Shown here: piece by piece, positions 1 to 8,072 of the stretch
Layout of the letters: every line of letters starts with the position of its first letter
Position numbering within the stretch: the first letter of the stretch is position 1
Assembly: GCA_041504365.1 (NCBI GenBank)
Contig: CP167917.1
Span: 2,232,001 to 2,296,000 of the forward strand
DNA: 64,000 nucleotides
Source of the DNA: Dryocola sp. LX212
Lineage (GTDB): Bacteria > Pseudomonadota > Gammaproteobacteria > Enterobacterales > Enterobacteriaceae
Direction: 5' to 3'
Program-made: the position numbers and the translations under genes
Notes under the pieces: generated by a model
The model's input: the letters and a program-made list of their open reading frames with translations, nothing else
Databases searched by the model: none
What the model was told of the DNA's origin: nothing

Positions 1-375
1 TGTAGAAACAAACTGTAAGCATAAAACCATAACAGTTTCCTCCCTTACACATTCTTCCCCTAACCCGCAAAACTATTTATATCTTATTGTTTTTAAGCAA
101 TTACTCATGCTGGGATTGATAGGGGTGAGCCTCATAGTTGTTGCTCAACTTGCTGAAAAATCTATATTTATCGATGTCGCGATTAAACTGGATCCTCGCC
201 AGGTGAAACGCATCTAAACCGAACATTTACAACCTCAAAGCACAATAACGACGAGGCTATGGTAGTGCGTTGCTGCAGGCCATGGCAGAAACCGAAAGCG
301 CTTATTTAGCTATAACAGTTTTTGAAAATGGCGTATTTTTAACGGACTGATATAGACACGGAGAGCGGAATCGAG
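1..375. other. Intergenic region upstream of ydcR
   Basis: No gene can be supported here. The stretch is AT-rich. A 36-codon open frame at 107-217 on the + strand encodes a hydrophobic start followed by a short charged tail, but it has no visible ribosome binding site and I do not recognise it. The last bases before ydcR carry a GGAG ribosome binding site. The promoter of ydcR must lie in this stretch, but no sigma-70 hexamer pair stands out. Confidence 0.5.
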
Positions 376-1788
376 ATGAAGAAATATCAGCAGCTGGCGC
401 AGCAGATTAAAGACCAGATTGAGCTAGGCGTCTGGCTGCCGGGGGACAGACTGCCGTCCCTGCGCGAGCAGGTGACCAACAGCGGCATGAGCTTTATGAC
501 CGTCGGCCACGCTTATCAGGTGCTGGAAAGCCAGGGTGTGATTGTGGCCCGTCCGCAGTCCGGCTATTACGTTGCGCCGCGCCAGGTTGCCCGGACGACT
601 CCCGCGCCCGCAAAGGTGATGAGCGACGAAACGGTAGACATTAACACCTATATCTTCGACGTTCTCCAGGCCAGCTGCGACGCCTCGGTGGTGCCGTTTG
701 GCTCCGCTTTTCCCGATCCCCGCCTGTTTCCACTCCAGCAGCTAAACCGATCCCTGGCGACGGTGGGGCGTACCGTTGCGGCAATGAGCGTGATAGAAAA
801 TCTCCCGCCGGGCAACGAGGCGCTGCGTCACGCCATCGCCAGGCGTTACGCCCAGCAGGGGATGCAGGTTTCGCCTGACGAAATTGTTATTACTGCGGGG
901 GCGCTGGAGGCGCTGAATTTAAGCCTCCAGGCCGTCACCGGGCCGGGGGACTGGGTGATAGTCGAAAACCCCTGTTTCTACGGCGCGCTTCAGGCGCTGG
1001 AGCGTTTACGGCTTAAGGCCGTTTCAGTGGCAACCGATCCGCAGCACGGCATCGATATGGCGGCGCTGAAACAGGCGCTGAACGACTATCCGGTTAAGGC
1101 CTGCTGGCTGATGACCAACAGCCAGAACCCGCTTGGCGTGACCCTGACGCCGGAGAAAAAACGGCAGCTGGTGACGCTGCTGCAGGAGCATAACGTCACG
1201 CTTATCGAGGATGATGTTTACAGCGAACTGTACTTCGGACGGGAGCGACCGCTTCCGGCCCGCGCCTACGACGAGCAGGGCATCACGCTGCACTGCTCCT
1301 CCTTTTCGAAGTGCCTGGTGGCTGGTTTTCGCATTGGCTGGGTGGCGGCAGGGAAACATGCAAGGCGCATCCAGCAGCTACAGTTAATGAGCACGTTATC
1401 CACCAGCACCCCGATGCAGCTGGCGCTGGTGGACTATCTGGCGACCAAACGTTACGACACGCACCTGCGCCGCCTGCGGCGGGTGCTGGCCGAACGCAAA
1501 CAGCATGCCTGGCAGGCGCTGCACGCGGTCATGCCTGTGGACGTAAAAATTCACCACAGCGAAAGCGGCTATTTTTTATGGCTGGAGCTTCCGGAGGGGA
1601 TGGACGCCAGCGTGCTCAGCGAGCGGGCCATCGCCCACAAAATCAGCATCGCGCCCGGGAAGATGTTTACCACAGGGAACGCCTGGGCCAACTATTTCCG
1701 GCTTAATGCCTCCTGGCTGTGGGGGGAAAGAGAGCAGCAGGCGGTGGTGACGTTGTCACGTTTAATCAAAGAGATGAGGGAGTCCTGA
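376..1788 (+). CDS. ydcR: MocR-type transcriptional regulator YdcR (GntR wHTH fused to aminotransferase fold)
   Basis: A 470-residue protein closely matching E. coli YdcR (468 aa) throughout. Residues 1-70 form a GntR winged helix-turn-helix that opens MKKYQQLAQQ and contains PGDRLPSLRE. The remainder is a fold-type I aminotransferase domain with the PLP-binding lysine in SSFSKCLVAGFRIGW near residue 312. MocR regulators use this domain to sense PLP or an amine/amino acid ligand. In E. coli the gene is followed by ydcSTUV-patD, so a link to polyamine catabolism is inferred. Here the next gene is an acetyltransferase whose ATG overlaps the ydcR stop codon. A perfect matS site lies within the 3' end of the coding sequence. 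Confidence 0.95.
   Translation: MKKYQQLAQQIKDQIELGVWLPGDRLPSLREQVTNSGMSFMTVGHAYQVLESQGVIVARPQSGYYVAPRQVARTTPAPAKVMSDETVDINTYIFDVLQASCDASVVPFGSAFPDPRLFPLQQLNRSLATVGRTVAAMSVIENLPPGNEALRHAIARRYAQQGMQVSPDEIVITAGALEALNLSLQAVTGPGDWVIVENPCFYGALQALERLRLKAVSVATDPQHGIDMAALKQALNDYPVKACWLMTNSQNPLGVTLTPEKKRQLVTLLQEHNVTLIEDDVYSELYFGRERPLPARAYDEQGITLHCSSFSKCLVAGFRIGWVAAGKHARRIQQLQLMSTLSTSTPMQLALVDYLATKRYDTHLRRLRRVLAERKQHAWQALHAVMPVDVKIHHSESGYFLWLELPEGMDASVLSERAIAHKISIAPGKMFTTGNAWANYFRLNASWLWGEREQQAVVTLSRLIKEMRES
1747..1759. promoter_or_regulatory. matS: matS site (MatP binding, Ter macrodomain)
   Basis: The 13 bases GTGACGTTGTCAC fit the matS consensus GTGACRNYGTCAC exactly. In E. coli MatP binds these sites only in the terminus macrodomain and delays segregation of sister termini. 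The site lies inside the 3' end of ydcR. It agrees with the dif site found 42 kb away. Confidence 0.85.
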
Positions 1789-2315
1789 TGTACTACCGGA
1801 CCGATCGGCTAATACTGCGCCCGTGGCGAGAAAGCGACAGGCGGCCCTTTGCCAGCCTGAACGCCAGCCCTGACGTCATGCGCTATTTCCCTAACACGCT
1901 GACGCCAGCAGAAAGCAACGGCATGGTCGATGTTATCGAACAAAAGATGGCAATCAACGGCTGGGGCCTCTGGGCCGTGGAGGAAAAGCGCAGCGGGGCG
2001 TTTATCGGCTTCGTCGGGCTTAACGTCCCGTCTTACCCGCTGCCATTTTCCCCCTGTATTGAGATTGGCTGGCGGCTGGATAGCTCGTTCTGGGGCAAAG
2101 GCTATGCGCCGGAAGCCGCACGCAAAGCTCTGGAGATTGGCTTTGAACAGTATGGGATGTCAGAAATTGTCTCTTTCACGGCTATGGTGAATACCCCTTC
2201 TCAGCGCGTGATGGACAAAATCGGCATGGTGCGCGGTGAGGAATTCGACCATCCGGCGCTTGAGGCAGGCCATCCGCTGCGGCGGCATGTGGTTTATCGG
2301 ATAAAAAAGAGCTGA
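1788..2315 (+). CDS. GNAT-family N-acetyltransferase (RimJ/RimL type)
   Basis: A 175-residue GCN5-related acetyltransferase. It begins MYYRTDRLILRPWRESD, the usual opening of the RimJ/RimL-like subgroup, and has the acetyl-CoA-binding segment SSFWGKGYAPEAARKAL near residues 103-120 and NTPSQRVMDKIGM near 134-146. The start is the ATG at 1788, which overlaps the ydcR stop (ATGA), so the two genes are probably translationally coupled. The substrate is unknown; protein N-terminal or small-molecule acetylation are both possible. It has no counterpart at this place in the E. coli ydc locus. A GCGACA-TTT-TGTCGC hairpin follows at 2360-2374. Confidence 0.85.
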   Translation: MYYRTDRLILRPWRESDRRPFASLNASPDVMRYFPNTLTPAESNGMVDVIEQKMAINGWGLWAVEEKRSGAFIGFVGLNVPSYPLPFSPCIEIGWRLDSSFWGKGYAPEAARKALEIGFEQYGMSEIVSFTAMVNTPSQRVMDKIGMVRGEEFDHPALEAGHPLRRHVVYRIKKS

Positions 2316-2359
2316 ATCACAGCGGCGAAATTTAATTCTGGAAGACGCCTCGCATTTGT

Positions 2360-2374
2360 GCGACATTTTGTCGC
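2360..2374. repeat. Short palindrome between the acetyltransferase and the toxin-antitoxin pair
   Basis: Perfect 6-bp arms GCGACA and TGTCGC with a 3-base loop, 61 bp upstream of the antitoxin start. It could be an operator for the toxin-antitoxin pair or the stem of a weak terminator. No T-run follows. Confidence 0.35.
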
Positions 2375-2434
2375 GCGTAGCGATTTATTGCGCTTTACTC
2401 TTTATAACTGAAGGTCACAAGGAGGTGATGGAGC

Positions 2435-2686
2435 ATGAACATGGCTATTAGCATACGGTTAGATGACCAGTTTGTAGCGGATGTCAAAATTCACGCCGAC
2501 GCCTGCAGCCGAAGCGTGCCGAAGCAGATCGAATACTGGGCGAAGATTGGGCAAATTGTTGAGGATAACCCGGATCTTCCGTTCAGCTTTATCAAAGAGA
2601 CGATGCTGGCACAAAGCGAAATGGAAAATGGCAGAGTGCAGAAATATGTCCGCAGAACGAAAAAGCAAACCCCTGACTGTCTATGA
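2435..2686 (+). CDS. ParD-like antitoxin of a type II toxin-antitoxin pair
   Basis: An 83-residue protein resembling the ParD-like antitoxin family (Pfam ParD_like). The N-terminal MNMAISIRLDDQFVADVK looks like a ribbon-helix-helix strand. The following segment SRSVPKQIEYWAKIGQIVEDNPDL is the typical ParD-like helix. The C-terminus is basic. A near-perfect Shine-Dalgarno AAGGAGGTGA precedes the ATG. The gene overlaps the downstream toxin by 41 bp, the usual coupling. The antitoxin should bind the toxin and repress the shared promoter. The family assignment is by motif recall. Confidence 0.8.
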   Translation: MNMAISIRLDDQFVADVKIHADACSRSVPKQIEYWAKIGQIVEDNPDLPFSFIKETMLAQSEMENGRVQKYVRRTKKQTPDCL

Positions 2687-2978
2687 AACGGCCCGCTTCG
2701 GCAAGGCGCTGGCAAAGTTGCCGTACCCGCTGCTGACGCAGGTTGAAGATGAAATTGAGAAAGTCATTGCTCACCCGGAAATAGGTGAGCGCAAAAAAGG
2801 CGATCTTGCCTACCTGCGCGTCCATAAATTTCATCTGAACAGCCAGCTCGCGCTGCTGGGCTACAGCTGGGTTGATGCGCGCCTGGCGCTTTACTTGTTA
2901 AGCCTCGGCGCACATGAAAACTTCTACCAGATGCTAAAGCGCCAGCGTAAAGCCGATCTGCAGTTAATGAATAAATAA
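2646..2978 (+). CDS. RelE/ParE-type toxin
   Basis: A 110-residue protein read from the ATG at 2646. The body has the compact RelE/ParE fold pattern: ETARFGKALAKLP, then a helix LLTQVEDEIEKVIAHPEIG, then strands around LAYLRVHKFHLNSQLALLGYSW and a C-terminal LYLLSLGAHENFYQMLKR. The phrase LGAHENFY near the end is characteristic of this ParE-like subgroup. RelE members cleave mRNA and ParE members poison gyrase; the sequence does not say which applies. It lies 3' of and overlaps the antitoxin gene. The pair occupies part of the place taken by ydcSTUV in E. coli. Confidence 0.82.
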   Translation: MSAERKSKPLTVYETARFGKALAKLPYPLLTQVEDEIEKVIAHPEIGERKKGDLAYLRVHKFHLNSQLALLGYSWVDARLALYLLSLGAHENFYQMLKRQRKADLQLMNK

Positions 2979-2998
2979 GGCACGGCGGCGGGGCGCTA

Positions 2999-3060
2999 AA
3001 GCTTATCCGCCCTGTAGTTAGGTCGCCTGTAGGGCGGATAAGCCTGCGTCATCCGCCAGC
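2999..3060. repeat. REP/BIME-type palindromic repeat
   Basis: Two inverted units, with 13-bp perfect arms GCTTATCCGCCCT (3001-3013) and AGGGCGGATAAGC (3031-3043). The second continues into CTGCGTCATCCGCC. This is the layout of enterobacterial REP elements at gene 3' ends. A related pair occurs at 28233-28318. Confidence 0.8.
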
Positions 3061-3402
3061 AGTCAGGAGGTAATCTCAACAAGATTACCCAATTACCGCT
3101 TCCTTGAAGCTTTCCCCAGTCAAGATTGTTGGTCCATAGTGCAATATGCGCAACCTGCATTCACCCCCTCCATCCATATGAAATTATTATAATTTGCAAT
3201 AAGCGGGCTGCCAGGAAGCGCAGCGGTGACCTGCTGTCTACACTTAAAAAACACAGGCTTATGTTAACCCGCGCCTGCGATCCTGCGTGCGGGTTTACTG
3301 CGCGGTCTATCACAGGCTGACGAAATTTTTCACCTGGTACATACAGGATATATTGGCTCAGGCTATTGTTTTTGGATGGGGAATAACTTCAGGGGTATCA
3401 CT
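3061..3402. other. Intergenic region upstream of patD
   Basis: About 340 bp with no supported gene. It holds a candidate sigma-S -10 element at 3238-3247 and several short dyads such as CCGCGCCTGCG...CGTGCGGG around 3270-3295. A 64-codon frame at 3126-3320 has no ribosome binding site and no recognisable similarity, so it was not called. Confidence 0.5.
3238..3247 (+). promoter_or_regulatory. Candidate sigma-S -10 element upstream of patD
   Basis: CTACACTTAA matches the extended -10 preferred by the stationary-phase sigma factor RpoS (CTAYACTTAA). It lies about 155 bp upstream of the patD start. Stress or stationary-phase control of putrescine catabolism would fit, but no -35 or transcript evidence is available here. 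Confidence 0.4.
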
Positions 3403-4827
3403 ATGCAAAGCCAGCTGTTGATAGGCGGTCAGTTAGTGGATGGGCTGGGCGAGAAGCTGCCGGTTTATAATCCGGCCACCGGAGAAGTGCTGCTGGAGAT
3501 AGCCGAAGCGACGGTTGAGCAGGTTAATGAGGCGGTGACGGCGGCAGACGCGGCGTTTACGTCGTGGGGCCAGACAACCCCTAAAGAACGAGCGGAGCAT
3601 CTGCTGAAGCTGGCGGATGTTATTGAACAAAATGCTGAGGTTTTCGCCCGCCTGGAATCGCAGAACTGCGGTAAGCCTTACCACTGCGTACTGAATGATG
3701 AGATTCCTGCGGTGGTAGATGTTTTCCGCTTCTTCGCCGGTGCGAGCCGCTGCCTGAATGGCCTGGCCGCCGGGGAGTACCTCAGCGGGCATACCTCCAT
3801 GATCCGCCGCGACCCGGTGGGCGTGGTGGCGTCGATTGCGCCGTGGAACTATCCCCTGATGATGGCGGCCTGGAAGCTGGCCCCGGCGCTGGCTGCGGGG
3901 AACTGCGTCGTCATTAAGCCTTCGGAAATCACGCCTCTGACCGCGTTTAAACTTGCAGAGCTGGCAAAAGAGGTTTTTCCGGCTGGCGTGCTGAACGTGC
4001 TTTTTGGGCGTGGGCAAACGGTGGGAGACGCGCTGACCGGCCACAATAAAGTCAGGATGGTATCGCTGACTGGCTCTATCGCGACGGGGGAGCACATCAT
4101 CAGCCATACTGCGCCTTCGATTAAGCGCACCCACATGGAGCTGGGCGGCAAAGCGCCGGTGATTGTCTTTGACGACGCGGATCTGGATGCCGTGGTGGAA
4201 GGTGTCCGTACCTTTGGCTACTACAATGCCGGGCAGGACTGCACCGCAGCATGCCGCATTTACGCGCAAAAGGGCATTTACGACAGGCTGGTCGAAAAGC
4301 TTGGGGAGGCGGTTGCCAGTCTGAAGTATGGCTCACCGGATGACGAATCCACCGAGCTGGGGCCGCTCAGCTCACAGGCGCACCTTGAAAGGGTGAGCAA
4401 AGCCGTCGAGGCCGCGAAAGCTTTGCCGCATGTGAAAGTGGTGGCAGGCGGCGCGAAGGTGGAAGGCCCGGGATACTACTTCCAGCCGACGCTGCTCGCC
4501 GGGGCAAAGCAGGAAGATGACATCGTGCAGAAAGAGGTCTTTGGTCCGGTGGTGAGCGTGACGTCGTTCAGCGATGAAGCGGAAGTGCTGGGCTGGGCGA
4601 ACGACTCTGACTACGGGCTGGCATCGTCCGTCTGGACGCAGGATGTAGGCCGCGCGCACCGGATGAGCGCCCGGTTACAGTACGGCTGCACCTGGGTTAA
4701 TACGCACTTTATGCTGGTCAGCGAAATGCCGCACGGCGGGCAGAAACTGTCGGGCTACGGCAAAGATATGTCGCTGTTCGGGCTTGAGGATTACACGGTA
4801 GTCCGGCACGTGATGATAAAGCATTAG
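3403..4827 (+). CDS. patD: Gamma-aminobutyraldehyde dehydrogenase PatD
   Basis: A 474-residue NAD-dependent aldehyde dehydrogenase, the same length as E. coli PatD (YdcW) and similar throughout. It oxidises 4-aminobutyraldehyde, made from putrescine by PatA, to GABA in the cytosol. Hallmarks are the Rossmann segment [12 protein letters not shown], the general-base glutamate in MELGGKAP and the catalytic cysteine in [12 protein letters not shown] start at the ATG at 3403, preceded by AGGGG; the in-frame ATG at 3376 is less likely. In E. coli it follows ydcSTUV, which is missing here. A strong hairpin follows at 4839-4873, then ortT. Confidence 0.96.
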   Translation: MQSQLLIGGQLVDGLGEKLPVYNPATGEVLLEIAEATVEQVNEAVTAADAAFTSWGQTTPKERAEHLLKLADVIEQNAEVFARLESQNCGKPYHCVLNDEIPAVVDVFRFFAGASRCLNGLAAGEYLSGHTSMIRRDPVGVVASIAPWNYPLMMAAWKLAPALAAGNCVVIKPSEITPLTAFKLAELAKEVFPAGVLNVLFGRGQTVGDALTGHNKVRMVSLTGSIATGEHIISHTAPSIKRTHMELGGKAPVIVFDDADLDAVVEGVRTFGYYNAGQDCTAACRIYAQKGIYDRLVEKLGEAVASLKYGSPDDESTELGPLSSQAHLERVSKAVEAAKALPHVKVVAGGAKVEGPGYYFQPTLLAGAKQEDDIVQKEVFGPVVSVTSFSDEAEVLGWANDSDYGLASSVWTQDVGRAHRMSARLQYGCTWVNTHFMLVSEMPHGGQKLSGYGKDMSLFGLEDYTVVRHVMIKH

Positions 4828-4838
4828 AAGGCGGGATG

Positions 4839-4873
4839 ACGCTACGCTTTGTCTGATACCACTCGCGTAGCGT
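4839..4873 (+). terminator. Hairpin between patD and ortT
   Basis: Perfect 9-bp arms ACGCTACGC (4839-4847) and GCGTAGCGT (4865-4873) around a 17-base loop, starting 11 bp after the patD stop. There is only a weak T-run, so it may act as an attenuator or mRNA-stabilising stem rather than a full terminator. Confidence 0.5.
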
Positions 4874-4958
4874 TGTTCTCGGGATGTAAAAACTTGATCT
4901 GCGTCATATAAAAAGAGCATAATTTGCCAAATTTCTTTATCAATTATTAAAAATTAGA

Positions 4959-5132
4959 ATGACGCTTTATCAACATATGTTGGTTTTTTACGCTGTAATG
5001 TCGGGCATCTCTGCGGTGATCACCTGGTTTTTGTCTCACGAATCTAAACGAATCAAACTGTTAAGTTCCGTGCTGGTTGGGGCGACCTGGCCGATGAGTT
5101 TTCCGGTTGCGCTGATGTTCTCGCTGTTCTGA
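4959..5132 (+). CDS. ortT: OrtT-like small membrane toxin
   Basis: A 57-residue protein, the same length as E. coli OrtT (YdcX) and clearly similar: it opens MTLYQHMLVFYAVM and ends with GATWPMSFPVALMFSLF. Two hydrophobic segments (about residues 7-25 and 38-57) flank a basic loop HESKRIKLL. In E. coli OrtT is described as an orphan membrane toxin active when trimethoprim/sulfamethoxazole-type stress perturbs folate metabolism. The gene keeps its E. coli position right after patD although the upstream transporter genes are gone. No antitoxin gene is visible beside it. A bidirectional terminator follows at 5280-5310. Confidence 0.93.
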   Translation: MTLYQHMLVFYAVMSGISAVITWFLSHESKRIKLLSSVLVGATWPMSFPVALMFSLF

Positions 5133-5279
5133 TAAACCTCAAACATACGCCAGGCCAAAAGTGTGAGTCAGGTTTTGTTTCTGGGTTACGGGAAGGAGTA
5201 TGTTGGGGTCAGTAACGGCGGAACGGAGGTAACTAATAGTTTGAAACGGACTCATACAAAGTAACTTCAGTTGAAACGC

Positions 5280-5310
5280 TAAAGGCCGGTCTTGATGACC
5301 GGCCTTTTTT
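5280..5310. terminator. Rho-independent terminator
   Basis: Stem AAGGCCGGTC / GACCGGCCTT with a short loop, followed by a T-run on the + strand and preceded by A residues that give a weaker T-run on the - strand. It separates ortT (+) from the nickel/cobalt exporter gene (-) and could serve both. Confidence 0.85.
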
Positions 5311-5312
5311 AT

Positions 5313-6286
5313 TCAGCAGCCCGCAGCGATATAATCCCCGTTAGCGCTCACCGGTATCACCGTCAGAAACAGCACGCAGGCAAAGAGAATAAGTAAAACC
5401 CCGCCGACGACCTTCAGGACTAGCGTCAGCATGCGACGATGCCGCGGTGAGCGGGTCAGATAGAGTTTGCTGATACCGTCTCGCGCCCAGGTCACCGCTA
5501 CCGAGAGCGTCATAATGGACAGCGCTGTCCCCAGCGCCATTGTCATCACCGCCATTATGCCCCACGTGATAAACCCCAGCGCGTTAGAGAAAAGCAGGAT
5601 CATGATTGCGCCGCTGCACGGTCTTGCGCCGATGGCCAGAATCACCCCCAGATGCGTCATCCAGCTACCGTCCCGTCCGCTGTAGCCCACGCCATGGTTG
5701 TGCCCGCAGCGCACTGGTCATCATGCTGATGGCCTGACTGACCGGCAGGCACCAGGCTTTTTATCTGCATTTTCGCTGGCCGATAGCCGCGAACCGCACG
5801 CCAGATAATAAACATCCCGAACGCACCGATCAGCATTGCGCTTAGCTTCTCAACGTACCAGCGGCTCTGGCTTAAATCCCCGCCTGAAAGATTGAGCAAC
5901 ACCGACAGGATAAAAACAAAGGCAATGGCGGTGAGGCCCTGCATCAGGCTGCCTAAAAACGGCACCGCACGGCTGACGAAAGGCGTTTCATTGTTGGTGC
6001 TCAGGTAGGTGGTGACGATAAATTTTCCATGTCCCGGCCCTATGGCATGCAGCACGCCATAGATAAAGCTGCCGGTCAGCAACCAGATGCCACCGCTGTA
6101 CTGGGCGTTATTAATCTGCAACAGATAGAGCACAAGGTAGCGATGCAGGGTGATCTGCACGCTCAGGCACCACTGAATAAAGGCGCTCCAGTGTTGGGAG
6201 GCGGTGATGATGGCAAGCGCGGCCAGCACCAGCAGGATCATCCCACCGGAGAGACTCATTGTGCGGTTCAGGGCTTTGGCTGTCAT
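5313..6286 (-). pseudogene. Nickel/cobalt exporter (NicO/RcnA family), frameshifted
   Basis: Two adjacent - strand frames together make one NicO-family permease of about 324 residues. The upstream part (start ATG at 6286) carries the family motif HAIGPGHGK and ends in a histidine-rich stretch HQHDDQC. The reading frame then needs one extra G near 5705 to continue as CGHNHGVGYSGRD, followed by GARPCSGA, a second family motif, and four more hydrophobic segments to the stop at 5313. As written, translation ends soon after the His-rich loop. The cause could be a genuine one-base deletion, a sequencing error, or recoding. The start is uncertain because no good ribosome binding site is seen. Confidence 0.8.
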
Positions 6287-6434
6287 GGCGGATTCATTCT
6301 GGTGATAAACAGGCAAAGTATAAGTAGCTATCTCTAGATAAAACAAATGAATAAGGTAACAGCATTTCATCTTGTTCCCCGCAGCGCGATCTTATAGTCT
6401 CGGAACTCCTTGTTTTCTCTGCCGCAGGAAGCCT

Positions 6435-8072
6435 ATGTCTGGCCAGCCATCTCTGCTAACCGTTAATTCACTGGCGATTTCAACGTCGGATGACTCCCCG
6501 CTGGTAAAGGGCATTTCGTTTGCCGTTGAAAAGGGCGAAATCGTTGCGCTGGTCGGTGAGTCAGGGTCGGGGAAAACCCTGAGTTCGCTCGCGGTAATGG
6601 GCCTGCTGCCTGAGGGTGTCCGGCAAACAGGCGGAGAGGTTTGTTTTAACGACGATGTTGTGGCAACCCCTGGAAAACCCTTTGTAAAAGGCCTGCGCGG
6701 CAGGCAAATCGGGATGATTTTTCAGGAGCCGATGAGCAGCATGAATCCGGTGCTGAAGGTGGGCGAGCAAATTGCCGAAGTGCTGGTTCGCCACCAGAAT
6801 ATGGGCTGGAAGCAGGCCCACCGTGAGGCGGTCGCGCTGCTTGATCGGGTGGGCATTGTCGATCCTGCCGCGCGGGCAAAGCAGTATATCCACCAGCTGT
6901 CCGGCGGGATGCGCCAGCGGGTAATGATTGCCAGCGCCATCTGCTGCCAGCCCTCGCTGCTGATCGCCGACGAGCCAACGACCGCGCTGGACGTAACAAT
7001 TCAGGCGCAGATTCTGGCGCTTCTGCAGGAGCTTCAGCGCGACATGGGCATGGGCGTGTTATTTATCACCCACGATCTTAGCGTGGTGGCGCGCTACGCC
7101 GACCGTGCGTACGTCATGCACCAGGGCAACATTATTGAGCAGGGAGAGGTGCCGGTTTTGCTGGGCAGCCCGCAGGCGGATTATACCCGCAGGCTAATCG
7201 CCGCCTCTGAAGCCGTAATTATGCCGCTCGACAGGCGCAGCCGTGCCAGCACGCCGCTGGTTCACCTGTCTCAGGTCACAAAAAGTTACCCTGTCACTTC
7301 ATCACTGCCGTTTGCTGCCCCAAAGCGGACTGCGGTGCTTCATTCAACCACGCTGGACATTGGCCGGGGGGAAATCGTCGGCCTTATTGGGGAATCGGGT
7401 TCCGGTAAAACCACGCTGGGCCGCACCGCGACCGGCATGCTTGCACCGGACAGCGGCACGGTGATGTTCGACGGGCTAAATTTATCGCGTGCGAGTTCGC
7501 GCGAGCTGCAGCAAATGCGGCGCAGGGCGCAAATTATCTTTCAGGATCCCTACGCCAGTCTCGATCCGAAAATGACCGTCGGCGAGCAGATCGCCGAACC
7601 GCTGCGGGTGCATAAACTGCGGCCTGCTTCGCAAATTCCGGCGCGTGTAGCGGAGCTGCTTGAGCTGGTTGGCCTTGATGCAGCCTTCGCGACACGCATG
7701 CCCGCGGCGTTTTCCGGCGGCCAGCGTCAGCGTATCGCTATCGCCCGGGCGTTAGCGCTGGAGCCGGATTTACTGGTGGCAGACGAAGCGGTTTCGGCAC
7801 TGGATCTCTCCGTGCGCGGGCAAATCCTGGCGCTGTTTGCGGCACTGCGTGACAAGCTCGGTTTAACCGTGCTGTTTATCAGCCACGACCTGGGCGCTGT
7901 GCGCCAGGTCTGCGACCGCGTGGTCGTGCTGTACCGGGGTAAGGTCGTCGAGATGGGCGACACGGCAAGGGTTCTGGAAAGTCCGAACCATGAATACACC
8001 CGCCAGCTTCTGGCTGCGGCGCCCGATATCAGACAGGCGCTGCTTCTAAGAGAGCGCGAACTCCAGCGGTAA
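6435..8072 (+). CDS. Duplicated-domain ABC transporter ATPase, oligopeptide type
   Basis: A 545-residue protein with two ABC ATPase halves, like GsiA or YejF. Half one has Walker A GESGSGKTLSS, signature LSGGMRQR and Walker B LLIADEPTTALD. Half two has Walker A GESGSGKTTLG, signature FSGGQRQR and Walker B LLVADEAVSALD. Such fused ATPases energise Dpp/Opp-type importers. The start is the ATG at 6435, after AGGA; the longer frame from 6372 is unlikely. The matching permeases and binding protein are on the opposite strand at 10384-13650, and the 3' end overlaps the convergent cyclodeaminase gene by 27 bp. Pairing with that transporter is inferred from proximity, since the operon has no ATPase of its own. 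Confidence 0.92.
   Translation: MSGQPSLLTVNSLAISTSDDSPLVKGISFAVEKGEIVALVGESGSGKTLSSLAVMGLLPEGVRQTGGEVCFNDDVVATPGKPFVKGLRGRQIGMIFQEPMSSMNPVLKVGEQIAEVLVRHQNMGWKQAHREAVALLDRVGIVDPAARAKQYIHQLSGGMRQRVMIASAICCQPSLLIADEPTTALDVTIQAQILALLQELQRDMGMGVLFITHDLSVVARYADRAYVMHQGNIIEQGEVPVLLGSPQADYTRRLIAASEAVIMPLDRRSRASTPLVHLSQVTKSYPVTSSLPFAAPKRTAVLHSTTLDIGRGEIVGLIGESGSGKTTLGRTATGMLAPDSGTVMFDGLNLSRASSRELQQMRRRAQIIFQDPYASLDPKMTVGEQIAEPLRVHKLRPASQIPARVAELLELVGLDAAFATRMPAAFSGGQRQRIAIARALALEPDLLVADEAVSALDLSVRGQILALFAALRDKLGLTVLFISHDLGAVRQVCDRVVVLYRGKVVEMGDTARVLESPNHEYTRQLLAAAPDIRQALLLRERELQR

Noticed and set aside
107-217. 36-codon hydrophobic frame near the window start
   Set aside because: No ribosome binding site, no recognised family, and AT-rich context makes chance likely.
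3126-3320. 64-codon frame upstream of patD
   Set aside because: No ribosome binding site; it overlaps the likely promoter region and has no similarity.
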